In this document: positions 27,384 through 35,555 of the stretch, piece by piece
Numbering within the stretch: the stretch's first letter is position 1
Layout of the letters: each line of letters opens with the position of its first letter
DNA from: Streptomyces sp. NBC_00289
Lineage (GTDB): Bacteria; Actinomycetota; Actinomycetes; Streptomycetales; Streptomycetaceae
Direction: 5' to 3'
Assembly (NCBI RefSeq): GCF_041435115.1
Contig: NZ_CP108046.1
Span: 7,192,001 to 7,256,000 of the forward strand
Length of the DNA stretch: 64,000 nucleotides
Made by a program: the position numbers and the translations under genes
The notes under the pieces: generated by a model
Told to the model about the DNA's origin: nothing
Database searches by the model: none
Seen by the model: only the letters and a program-made list of their open reading frames with translations

Positions 27384-28439
27384 ATGGCGCAGCAGGCATT
27401 CATGGCGGATACGGACAACGGCGGTTCGGGGCCCGAGCGCCCGGGAGCCCGGCTCCGACGCCTGATGAACCGCCTGTTCGCCGGCTGGCGCGGTGACCGG
27501 CGGATCTGGCGTCGGGGCCTCGTCGTCGCCTCGCTCGCGATCCTGCTCGCGCTGGTGATGCTGCTGCACGCGCAGATCCCGAACCGGATCGGCAACCTGG
27601 GCAGTCTCATCGAGACGTTCCTGCCGTGGGTGGGCGTCGTCGTGCCGGTGCTGATCGTCCTCGCCTTCGTCCGCAAATCGGCGACCGCGCTGATCGCGGT
27701 GCTGCTGTCCACCGTCGTGTGGCTGAACCTCTTCGGCGGTCTCCTCACCGACAAGGCGGACGGCACCGGCGGCGACCTCACGGTGGCCACGCACAACGTC
27801 AACGCCGACAACGCTGACCCGGCCGGCACCGCCCGGGACGTGGCCGCGTCCGGCGCGGACGTGCTGGCCCTGGAGGAGCTGACGACGTCGGCGGTGCCGG
27901 TCTACGAGAAGGCGCTGGCGTCGACGTACAAGTACCACTCGGTGCAGGGCACGGTCGGGCTGTGGAGCAAGTACCCGCTGACCGGGGTCCGGGCCGTCGA
28001 CATCAAGCTCGGCTGGACGCGGGCGATGCGCGCCATGGTGACGACGCCCGCCGGGCAGGTCGCGGTGTACGTCGCCCATCTCCCGTCGGTGCGGGTGAAG
28101 CTGGAGGCCGGGTTCACGGCCAGGCAGCGGGACAAGAGCGCGGACGCGCTGGGCGAGGCGATCGCCCACGAGAAGGTGACGAGGGTCGTGCTGCTCGGCG
28201 ACCTCAACGGCACGATGAACGACCGCTCGCTCAACGCCGTCACCGCCCAGATGCGTTCCACGCAGGGCGCGGCGGGCAGCGGGTTCGGGTTCAGCTGGCC
28301 GGCGTCGTTCCCGATGGCGCGGATCGACCAGATCATGGTGAAGGACATCGAGCCGGTGAGCTCGTGGACCCTGCCGGAGACGGGCAGTGACCATCTGCCG
28401 GTGGCGGCCCGTGTGAACGTCGCCACATCCTCCTCGTGA
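27384..28439 (+). CDS. Membrane-anchored endonuclease/exonuclease/phosphatase-fold protein
   Basis: 351 aa. Three N-terminal membrane helices (about residues 45-65, 78-95 and 98-118) are followed by an extracytoplasmic EEP domain with its conserved points: THNVNADN, VLALEELT, VGLWSKYPL, VVLLGDLNGT, ARIDQIMV and GSDHLPVAA. EEP proteins cut phosphodiester bonds in DNA, lipids or inositol phosphates; the substrate here is unknown, though a wall or lipid phosphodiester is plausible from the topology. Confidence 0.85.
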   Translation: MAQQAFMADTDNGGSGPERPGARLRRLMNRLFAGWRGDRRIWRRGLVVASLAILLALVMLLHAQIPNRIGNLGSLIETFLPWVGVVVPVLIVLAFVRKSATALIAVLLSTVVWLNLFGGLLTDKADGTGGDLTVATHNVNADNADPAGTARDVAASGADVLALEELTTSAVPVYEKALASTYKYHSVQGTVGLWSKYPLTGVRAVDIKLGWTRAMRAMVTTPAGQVAVYVAHLPSVRVKLEAGFTARQRDKSADALGEAIAHEKVTRVVLLGDLNGTMNDRSLNAVTAQMRSTQGAAGSGFGFSWPASFPMARIDQIMVKDIEPVSSWTLPETGSDHLPVAARVNVATSSS

Positions 28440-28516
28440 ATCCGCACCTCAGCGGCCTGATGACAGGGACCGGCACCCCCCGGTCAACCTGATGGAATAC
28501 TGGGCCTGAGAGGCTT

Positions 28517-28559
28517 TGTTCCGTACGTGAACATAAGCATTGGCTTCATGTACGGAACA
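28517..28559. promoter_or_regulatory. Long inverted repeat upstream of the DHA1 exporter
   Basis: TGTTCCGTAC (28517-28526) and GTACGGAACA (28550-28559) are perfect 10-bp arms 23 nt apart, and a third half-site, GTGAACA, follows the first arm. The ATG is 33 bp further on. It looks like a tandem operator for a dimeric regulator; none is encoded next to it. Confidence 0.6.
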
Positions 28560-28591
28560 CCGCTCTCTTTCGAAAGGCAAAAGGCTCCCTC

Positions 28592-29806
28592 ATGCCCCTG
28601 GCCCTGCTCGCCCTCGCCGTGGGCGCCTTCGGCATCGGTACCACCGAGTTCGTGATGATGGGCCTCCTGCCCGACGTCGCGGCCGACCTGCACATCTCGA
28701 TCCCCGTCGCCGGCCACCTGGTCTCGGCGTACGCGCTGGGCGTGGTGATCGGGGCGCCGCTCCTCGCCGCGGTCACCGCGCGCATGTCCCGCCGCAAGGT
28801 CCTTATCGGCCTGATGGTCCTGTTCGTCGCGGGCAACGCGCTGTCGGCCCTCGCACCCGACTACCACTGGCTGCTGGCCGCCCGCTTCCTGAGCGGTCTG
28901 CCGCACGGCGCCTTCTTCGGCGTCGGCGCCGTGGTCGCCACCACGATGGTGGCGCCCGAACGCAAGGCCCGCTCGGTCTCCCTGATGTTCCTCGGCCTGA
29001 CCGTCGCCAACATCGCGGGCGTGCCCGTCGCCACCCTCATGGGCCAGCAGCTCGGCTGGCGCGCCACCTTCCTCGGCGTCGGCGCGATCGGTCTCGCGGC
29101 GATCGCGGCGCTGGCCCTGCTGATCCCGCACGACCACACGCACGCCCCCGCCGCGGGGCTGCGCGGCGAGCTGGCGGCCCTGCGGTCGCTGCCCGTCTGG
29201 CTGGCACTCGGTACGACCGTCGCGGGCTTCGGCGCGCTGTTCGCCGCGTACAGCTACATCACGCCCATGCTCACCGACGCCGCCGGGTACGCCGACGGCA
29301 GCGTGACGCTCCTGCTGGCCCTGTTCGGTGTCGGCGCCACGGCGGGCAACCTGCTGGGCGGCCGCCTCGCCGACCACGCGATGCGGGCCACCCTCTTCGG
29401 CGGCCTCGGCTCACTCGTGGCGGTGCTGGCCCTGTTCCCGGTGCTGATGAGCACGCAGTGGACCGCGGCGCTGGCGGTCGTCCTGCTCGGCATGGCGGCC
29501 TTCGTCACCGGGTCGCCGCTGCAACTGATGGTCATGGAGAAGGCCGCCGCGGGCCCGTCGCTGGCGTCCTCCGCCAACCAGGCCGCGTTCAACCTGGCCA
29601 ACGCCGGGGGCGCGTGGATCGGCGGACTCGCGCTCGCCGCGGGCTTCGGGGTGACGTCCCCGGCGGTGGCCGGGGCGGTGCTGGCCGTGCTTGGTCTCGC
29701 GGTCGCGGGCACGGCGGCCGTGGTCGACCGGCGGCGGGTCGCTCCGCGGGCCGCGCGGGTGGTCGCGGGACATGTCCCGCAGGCTTCCGAGGCGCTGCAC
29801 TCCTGA
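28592..29806 (+). CDS. DHA1-family MFS exporter (AraJ/arabinose-efflux-like)
   Basis: 404 aa, 12 helices. Starts MPLALLALAVGAFGIGTTEF, the strong signature of this subfamily, with VSAYALGVVIGAPLLAA and RMSRRKVLIG in the first half and SSANQAAFNLANAGGAWIGG late. Such proteins export sugars or drugs. The promoter contains a long inverted repeat. Confidence 0.9.
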   Translation: MPLALLALAVGAFGIGTTEFVMMGLLPDVAADLHISIPVAGHLVSAYALGVVIGAPLLAAVTARMSRRKVLIGLMVLFVAGNALSALAPDYHWLLAARFLSGLPHGAFFGVGAVVATTMVAPERKARSVSLMFLGLTVANIAGVPVATLMGQQLGWRATFLGVGAIGLAAIAALALLIPHDHTHAPAAGLRGELAALRSLPVWLALGTTVAGFGALFAAYSYITPMLTDAAGYADGSVTLLLALFGVGATAGNLLGGRLADHAMRATLFGGLGSLVAVLALFPVLMSTQWTAALAVVLLGMAAFVTGSPLQLMVMEKAAAGPSLASSANQAAFNLANAGGAWIGGLALAAGFGVTSPAVAGAVLAVLGLAVAGTAAVVDRRRVAPRAARVVAGHVPQASEALHS

Positions 29807-29818
29807 CGGCCGGAGTAC

Positions 29819-29945
29819 AGGGGCTCTGCCCCCTGGACCCCCGCTCCTCAAACGCCGGAGGGGCTGGATTTCGGGGGCTCTGCCCCCGGGCCCCCGCTCC
29901 TCAATCGCCGGAGGGGCTGGATGGTCCGGACGCCGGAGGGGCTCA
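29819..29945. repeat. Two 53-bp repeats with CTCAA(A/T)CGCCGGAGGGGCTG element
   Basis: Two tandem copies, from about 29819 and 29872, each with GGGGCTCTGCCCCC-type hairpin followed by CCCCGCTCCTCAAACGCCGG (or TCAATCGCC), then a partial third copy ending at 29945. They fill the gap between the convergent exporter and nadE genes and probably end transcription from both sides. Confidence 0.75.
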
Positions 29946-29953
29946 CTCGTCTC

Positions 29954-31708
29954 TCAGGCCGATTCGCGCCAGCCGTTGGTGATCGGCAGGCGGCGGTCCT
30001 TGCCGAAGCCCTTCGCTGAGATCTTGGTGCCCGGCGGGTACTGGCGCCGCTTGTACTCGGCCGTGTCCACCATCCGTAGGGTCTTGGCGACCAGGGCGGG
30101 GTCGAAGCCGGCCGCGACGATCTCGTCGGCGCCCTTGTCGCGGTCGACGTAGAGATCGAGGATCGCGTCCAGGACCGGGTAGTCGGGCAGCGAGTCCGTG
30201 TCGACCTGGCCGGGACGCAGCTCGGCGCTCGGCGGCTTGGTGATCGAGTTCTCCGGAATGGGCGGGGTGTGCCCCCGCTCGGCCGCCGCCCGGTTGCGCC
30301 ACTCGGCGAGGCGGAAGACCCACGTCTTGTACAGGTCCTTGATGGGGCCGTACGCGCCCACCGAGTCGCCGTAAAGCGTCGAATAGCCCACCGCCAGCTC
30401 CGACTTGTTGCCGGGGGCGAGCACGATGTGTCCCTCCTGATTGGAGAGCGCCATCAGGAGCGTGCCGCGCAGCCGGGACTGGAGGTTCTCCTCCGCGAGG
30501 CCGGACAGGCCCAGCGCGCCCATGTACGCGTCGAACATCGGCTCGATCGCCACGGTGCGGAAGTTCAGGCCGGTGCGGCGCGCCAGCTCCGCCGCGTCGC
30601 CCTTGGAGTGCTCGGAGGAGTACTTCGACGGCATCGACACGCCGTACACGTTCTGCGCGCCCACCGCGTCGCACGCGATCGCGGCCACCAGCGCCGAGTC
30701 GATGCCCCCGGACAGGCCGATCAGGACCGACGTGAAGCCGTTCTTCGCGACGTACGCCCGCAGGCCCACGACCAGCGCCGAGTAGACCTCCTCCTCGTCG
30801 TCGAGCCGCTCCGCGTAGCCGCCCTGGAGCTCCGGCTCGTACGGCGGCAGCGGGTCCTCGGACAGCACCACGCGGTCGATCCGCAGACCGTCGGCCACCA
30901 CACCCGTCGGCGCCTCGGGCGAGGCCGCCGGCAGCTCCAGGTCCAGGACCACGCATCCCTCGGAGAACTGCGGGGCCCGCGCGACCACCTCGCCGTCCCG
31001 GTCCACCACGATCGAGTCGCCGTCGAAGACCAGCTCGTCCTGCCCGCCGATCATGGCGAGGTAGGCGGTGGTGCAGCCGGCCTCCTGGGCCCGCTTGCGG
31101 ACCAGTTCCAGCCGGGTGTCGTCCTTGTCGCGCTCGTACGGCGAGGCGTTGATGGAGACCAGCAGTCCGGCCTCGGCCGCGCGCGCCGCCGGGACGCGCC
31201 CGCCGTCCTGCCACAGGTCCTCGCAGATCGCGAGCGCCACGTCGACGCCGTGCACGCGGAGGACCGGCATGGTGTCGCCGGGCACGAAGTAGCGGAACTC
31301 GTCGAAGACGCCGTAGTTCGGCAGGTGGTGCTTGGCGAAGGTGAGCACGACCTCGCCGCGGTGCAGCACCGCCGCCGCGTTGCGCGGCGCGCCGGCCGGC
31401 TGGCCGTACTTCGGCTGGTCGGTCTCGGACCGGTCGAGGTAGCCGACGATCACCGGAAGCTCTCCGAAGCCCTCGTCGGCGAGACGGCCGGCCAGGTCGC
31501 GCAGGGCCGCGCGGGACGCCGTCACGAAGGACGACCTGAGGGCCAGGTCCTCGACGGGATACCCGGTCAGCGCCATCTCCGGGAACGCCACGAGGTGCGC
31601 TCCCTGCTCGGCGGAGTGCCGGGTCCAGCGGACGATCGTCTCGGCGTTCTGGGCGAGGTCGCCGACGCGCGAGTCGATCTGGTTCAGGGCGAGACGTAGT
31701 TGAGGCAC
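29954..31708 (-). CDS. nadE: Glutamine-dependent NAD+ synthetase
   Basis: 584 aa from the GTG at 31706-31708. The N-terminal nitrilase-type amidase has its triad: Glu in AFPEMALTGYP, Lys in LTFAKHHLPNYGVFDE and Cys in ALAICEDLWQ. The C-terminal synthetase has the PP-loop GLSGGIDSALVAAIA and ends KRRQYPPGTKISAKGFGKD. It amidates nicotinate adenine dinucleotide to NAD+ with glutamine nitrogen. The start has only a weak ribosome site. Confidence 0.95.
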   Translation of the reverse strand: MPQLRLALNQIDSRVGDLAQNAETIVRWTRHSAEQGAHLVAFPEMALTGYPVEDLALRSSFVTASRAALRDLAGRLADEGFGELPVIVGYLDRSETDQPKYGQPAGAPRNAAAVLHRGEVVLTFAKHHLPNYGVFDEFRYFVPGDTMPVLRVHGVDVALAICEDLWQDGGRVPAARAAEAGLLVSINASPYERDKDDTRLELVRKRAQEAGCTTAYLAMIGGQDELVFDGDSIVVDRDGEVVARAPQFSEGCVVLDLELPAASPEAPTGVVADGLRIDRVVLSEDPLPPYEPELQGGYAERLDDEEEVYSALVVGLRAYVAKNGFTSVLIGLSGGIDSALVAAIACDAVGAQNVYGVSMPSKYSSEHSKGDAAELARRTGLNFRTVAIEPMFDAYMGALGLSGLAEENLQSRLRGTLLMALSNQEGHIVLAPGNKSELAVGYSTLYGDSVGAYGPIKDLYKTWVFRLAEWRNRAAAERGHTPPIPENSITKPPSAELRPGQVDTDSLPDYPVLDAILDLYVDRDKGADEIVAAGFDPALVAKTLRMVDTAEYKRRQYPPGTKISAKGFGKDRRLPITNGWRESA

Positions 31709-31739
31709 GGGGCCAGTGTAATCGTCAGAGCGACGCGAT

Positions 31740-31776
31740 GGGGTGGCGTGAGGCGAGGACCACTTCACGCCACCCC
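31740..31776 (-). terminator. Stem-loop terminator after the S53 peptidase gene
   Basis: GGGGTGGCGTGA (31740-31751) pairs with TCACGCCACCCC (31765-31776): a perfect 12-bp stem with a 13-nt loop, located 18 nt past the peptidase stop and before nadE. Confidence 0.75.
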
Positions 31777-31793
31777 TTCGCGTCAGTGCCGGA

Positions 31794-33734
31794 TCAGTGC
31801 CGGCGGTACGACTCGACGTAGCCGCCCGCGGGCGTGCCCACGCCGGTGACGTCGTCGTATCCCTTCACTGCCTTCAGCGAGCTGTCCTTGCCGAGGCTGC
31901 GGACGGAGGTCAGCAGACCGTCGGCCGCGTCGAAGGCGTTGGCGAAGTCGACGCGCGCCACGGCGAGTCCGGAGCCCGTGGGGTTGTCCGTGACGTCGTG
32001 GTACGCCTTCGTGCCGTACTTCGAGTAGATCGACGGGTTGGCGAAGCCGATCGCCTTGCCGCCGCGCGCCTCCTGGGCCAGGGCCTGCACGGCCGCGATC
32101 ACCGGCGCGGCGAGCGAGGTGCCGCCGATCCGGTACTCGCTGTACTGCGCGGACCCGTCCGGGAAGGTCTGGGTCTGGCCGACCTTGAAACCGGTGTTCG
32201 GGTCGGCGATCGCCGAGATGTCCGGGACCACGCGGTTGCCGGTGGCGCTGTTGGCCGTGGCGAGCGCGTTCGGGACGACACCCTTTTGGTAGAAGGGCTC
32301 GGCGACCGTCTTGCTGGTGCCGCCGCCCGCACCCGAGGTGAACGCGCCGGGGAAGCTCGTCCAGCTCTTGCCGTCGTCCGACAGGGCCGCCTTCTGGGTG
32401 CCCCAGCCGGTCTCCCACAGGTACTTGTCGCCCTTGCCGACCGCCAGCGAGGTACCGCCGACCGCCGTCACCCACGCCGAGTTGGCCGGGGTGTCGACCT
32501 GCTTCACACCGGTGTTGGCGACCTCGTCGCCGTTGTCGCCGGAGGAGAAGTAGAAGCCGATGCCCTCGACCGCGCCGAACTGGAAGACCTGGTCGTAGGC
32601 GGCCGCGAGGTCGGGCGTCTGGTTGGCCTCGATGTCGCCCCAGGAGTTGGAGACGATGTCGGCCAGGTGGTCGTCGACGACCTTGCTGAGCGAGTCGAGC
32701 AGGTCGTCGTCGTAGCAGGAGGCGCCGCCCACGTACGTGACGTGCGCGTCCGGCGCGACCGCGTGCACGGCCTCGACGTCGAGGGTCTCCTCGCCGTACC
32801 AGCCGGCCGCCCCGCACTCCTCGGTCTTCGTGTAGCCGTCGGGCAGCACCTGGGTGAGCTGGCCCGTCTTCCAGCCGGCGTCGCCGTGCTTCTTCGCGTA
32901 CGTGGCCGCGTCGTAGGCGATCGTCGGCGAGGCGTACGCGTCGGTGATGGCGACCCGGACGCCCTTGCCCGTGTACTTCCCGGCGCCGTAGGCGGCACGC
33001 AGCTGCTTGCCGGTGTAGCCCTTGACGGCGTACGGGATCTTCTTGCCGTACGCGTCCGGCAGCGTGGTCGCGGTCTTCGAGCCGTAGTACGAGGAGAACG
33101 GCCCGGAGTTCTTGAACACGGCGTCCGGCGGGGGCAGCGTGTCGCTGTGGGTCGCCTTGTGCGGCGCGTTGTCCAGGCCGGTGACGGTCAGGACGGCACC
33201 GTCCAGGGCGTCCGGCGCGGAGGCCGTCTTCGCCGGGGCGCGGTAGGTCTTCGACCCCTTGGCGTAGTTGTGCAGCTGGGTGCCGAACGCCTTCTCGGCG
33301 GCGGCCACGTCACCGGTGACGGAGACGTAGTGCCGGGTGACGCCGGTGACCTTCAGGCCCGCGGCCGACAGCCAGGACTTCACCGCGGCGACCTGCGCCT
33401 TGGTGGCGCCGAAGCGCGCCTGGGCCTGACCTGCGCTCAGGTACTTGCCGTACGCCGCCGAGGTCGGGTCCGACACGGCCTTCGCGTACGCGGCCAGACC
33501 GGAGGCGTTCCGGCCGGCGAGGTAGACCCGGGCGGAGACCTGGGCGCCGTTCGCGGTCGCGCCCTTGTCGGCCTTGGCCGTGGCCCAGGCGGGCTTGGTG
33601 CCCGCGAGCGTGTCCCGGCCCGGGTTGTCCGCGGCGTGCGCCGCGGGTATGCCGAGCGCCAGCGCGCCGGCGAGCATGGGCAGTGTGGCCGCCATGCTCA
33701 CCCCGGCGCGCATCGTGGCGCGGTTGGATCTCAT
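31794..33734 (-). CDS. Secreted S53-family (sedolisin/kumamolisin-like) peptidase
   Basis: 646 aa. Signal peptide to about residue 35 (ending IPAAHAADN), an inhibitory pro-domain to about 230, then the catalytic domain. The carboxyl-serine triad is present: Glu and Asp in GEETLDVEAVHAVAP (about 314-318), oxyanion Asp in SSGDNGD (about 399) and Ser in GGTSLAAP (about 539). DVTGVGTPAG at the C-terminus is the calcium site. These are acid-active, self-processing extracellular proteases. Monocistronic, with its own terminator. Confidence 0.93.
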   Translation of the reverse strand: MRSNRATMRAGVSMAATLPMLAGALALGIPAAHAADNPGRDTLAGTKPAWATAKADKGATANGAQVSARVYLAGRNASGLAAYAKAVSDPTSAAYGKYLSAGQAQARFGATKAQVAAVKSWLSAAGLKVTGVTRHYVSVTGDVAAAEKAFGTQLHNYAKGSKTYRAPAKTASAPDALDGAVLTVTGLDNAPHKATHSDTLPPPDAVFKNSGPFSSYYGSKTATTLPDAYGKKIPYAVKGYTGKQLRAAYGAGKYTGKGVRVAITDAYASPTIAYDAATYAKKHGDAGWKTGQLTQVLPDGYTKTEECGAAGWYGEETLDVEAVHAVAPDAHVTYVGGASCYDDDLLDSLSKVVDDHLADIVSNSWGDIEANQTPDLAAAYDQVFQFGAVEGIGFYFSSGDNGDEVANTGVKQVDTPANSAWVTAVGGTSLAVGKGDKYLWETGWGTQKAALSDDGKSWTSFPGAFTSGAGGGTSKTVAEPFYQKGVVPNALATANSATGNRVVPDISAIADPNTGFKVGQTQTFPDGSAQYSEYRIGGTSLAAPVIAAVQALAQEARGGKAIGFANPSIYSKYGTKAYHDVTDNPTGSGLAVARVDFANAFDAADGLLTSVRSLGKDSSLKAVKGYDDVTGVGTPAGGYVESYRRH

Positions 33735-33914
33735 GGAACCCCCTGTGTGCGGTTCGTCGCGAGTGGATCACTCGCAGGGGTCACTCTTTCGATGAACCGT
33801 TCATGCCAGGGGAATGGAAAGACCAAGAAGAGCCCAAGTGGCCGCAACCAGGGCGGATTTGGCGGTTACGCCCGCGAACTCTAGGGAAAACCCTATGGCT
33901 CGGTGGTCATCCTC

Positions 33915-34535
33915 CTACGACCGAGCCCGCGCCCCGCGCTCCTTGAGCATGCCCGCCATCAGATCGATCTCCGACTGCTGGGCTTCGACCATGCCCTGCG
34001 CGAGCCGCTTCTCCACCCCGACCGTGCACCGGGCGACACAGCCCTCGGCCATGTGGATACCGCCCTGGTGATGGTCCGTCATGAGCTGGAGGTAGAACAC
34101 CTCGGCCTGCTTGCCGTCGAGCGTGCCGAGCTTCTTCATCTCGGTGTTGGTCGCCATGCCGGGCATCAGCGCGCCGTCCTTGCCGGAGGCCATGCCGCCC
34201 ATGTCCATCCAGGTCATCGGCGCCTTCGCCGACACCTTCGGCAGCTCCCACAGATCGAGCCAGCCCAGCAGCATGCCGCGCTGGTTGGCCTGCGTCTGCG
34301 CGATGTCGTAGGCGAGCCGCCGTACGTCCGCGTTCTTCGTACGGTCGCGCACGATGTACGACATCTCCACGGCCTGCTGGTGGTGCACCGCCATGTCGCG
34401 CGCGAACCCGGCGTCCGCGGAGTCGGCCGCCGGGGTGTCACTCGAACCGCCGTCCTCGGCGACCGCGTACGTCACCGCGCCGGCCGCGACGAGCGCCGCG
34501 GCCGCGGCCCCCGCGATCCAGCCGGCGTGCCTCAC
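33915..34535 (-). CDS. DUF305 (ferritin-like) membrane-anchored protein
   Basis: 206 aa from the GTG at 34533-34535. One N-terminal helix, then two His-rich repeats diagnostic of DUF305: FARDMAVHHQQAVEMSYIVR and LMTDHHQGGIHMAEGCV, with a Met-rich segment MTWMDMGGM between. The histidines are probably metal ligands, perhaps for copper, outside the membrane. GTGA overlap with the DUF3105 gene shows coupling. Confidence 0.88.
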   Translation of the reverse strand: MRHAGWIAGAAAAALVAAGAVTYAVAEDGGSSDTPAADSADAGFARDMAVHHQQAVEMSYIVRDRTKNADVRRLAYDIAQTQANQRGMLLGWLDLWELPKVSAKAPMTWMDMGGMASGKDGALMPGMATNTEMKKLGTLDGKQAEVFYLQLMTDHHQGGIHMAEGCVARCTVGVEKRLAQGMVEAQQSEIDLMAGMLKERGARARS

Positions 34536-35191
34536 TGCCCCAGCCCGCCCGTGCACGCGGCGCCGGGCTCGGGCGTCTGCTTTCCCTGCACGAACTGCTC
34601 GAAGAACGTGTCGACGTTCGCGTCGCTCGCGCTCTTCACCGTGCGCTGGTGGCCCCACGCCGTCAGCATGATCGGGGCGGTCTGCTTGTCGTCCGGGCTC
34701 ATCAGCGTGTACGGCGTCTTCTTCACCTTCGCCGCCAGCGCGTCGACGTCGGCCTTCGAGGCCTTGTCGGTGTACGTCACCCACACCGCGCCGTGCTCGA
34801 GCGAGTGCACGGCGTTCATGTTGTTGAGCGCCTTGGTGTACACGTCGCCGTTGCAGTTCATCCAGACCTGGTTGTGGTCGCCGCCGACCGGGGGCTCGGT
34901 CGGGTACGTGACCGTCTTGGTGACGTGGGTGCGTCCCAGCGTGCCCTTCCAGGTCTTCACACCGTCCTTGCCGGTGACGAAGTGCCCCGCGGTCTTCGCG
35001 TCGGCGGCCGTGCTGTCGTCCTTCTGCGACCTGACGACGAAGACGCCCCCGACGACGAGACCGGCGACGACCACCACACTGGCCGCGACGGTGAGAAGGC
35101 GGCGGCGCCGCTCCGCGGCCTGCTCGGCGCGCCGCATCTCCTCTATCCGCGCTTTGCGTGCCGTGCTGCTGCTCTTCTTGGCGGAGGCCAT
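34532..35191 (-). CDS. DUF3105 membrane-anchored protein
   Basis: 219 aa. Cytoplasmic basic N-terminus (RKARIEEMRRAEQAAERRRR), one helix at about residues 35-55, then the DUF3105 domain: TYPTEPPVGGDHNQVWMNCN and VHSLEHGAVWVTY. The HSLEHG and GGDHN histidines suggest a metal site. It is the first gene of a two-gene unit with DUF305, a pairing often seen in actinobacteria; function unknown. Confidence 0.88.
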   Translation of the reverse strand: MASAKKSSSTARKARIEEMRRAEQAAERRRRLLTVAASVVVVAGLVVGGVFVVRSQKDDSTAADAKTAGHFVTGKDGVKTWKGTLGRTHVTKTVTYPTEPPVGGDHNQVWMNCNGDVYTKALNNMNAVHSLEHGAVWVTYTDKASKADVDALAAKVKKTPYTLMSPDDKQTAPIMLTAWGHQRTVKSASDANVDTFFEQFVQGKQTPEPGAACTGGLGQ

Positions 35192-35555
35192 GAGGTGTGT
35201 CCTTCTGGGGAAAGGGGGGCCGGTCGAGTCCGCTGATCGTAATGGGGAAGCGGCCGCCGCTCGTAGGGAGGGCACAGGAAAGGCCGGGTCGCTGCGACGG
35301 CCGCAAACTGAACGGGAGTGGCGTCGCTCACTGCGACAGGGGGTGGGCGGCCATGACGGATGTCGGTGCGAGCAGGCAAGATGGGCTGCGGAGCGGTACA
35401 CCCGCCGTACGTGAGGCGTTCACGCCGAGGTCAGCCGGACGATCAAGGTGCGCAACGCGCACGAAATGGTGTTGTGGTGGGATGCTCAGGTGCCCGACCG
35501 CCTCCCGTGGTACGGGAGACAGGCGGCCTGACCAGCAAGGATGGGGAAGCGGAAG
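35192..35555. promoter_or_regulatory. Divergent promoter region of DUF3105 operon and glnA2
   Basis: No gene. Contains GTGCGC-AAC-GCGCAC (35448-35462) and CTCCCGT-GGT-ACGGGAG (35502-35518), the second only 38 bp before the glnA2 start. Either could be an operator, or the second an RNA hairpin in the leader. No GlnR-type box was recognised. Confidence 0.4.

Noticed and set aside
28517..28533. LexA (SOS) box in the exporter promoter
   Set aside because: Half-sites are oriented TGTTC-N7-GAACA; the actinobacterial SOS box is GAAC-N4-GTTC, the opposite orientation and a different spacing.
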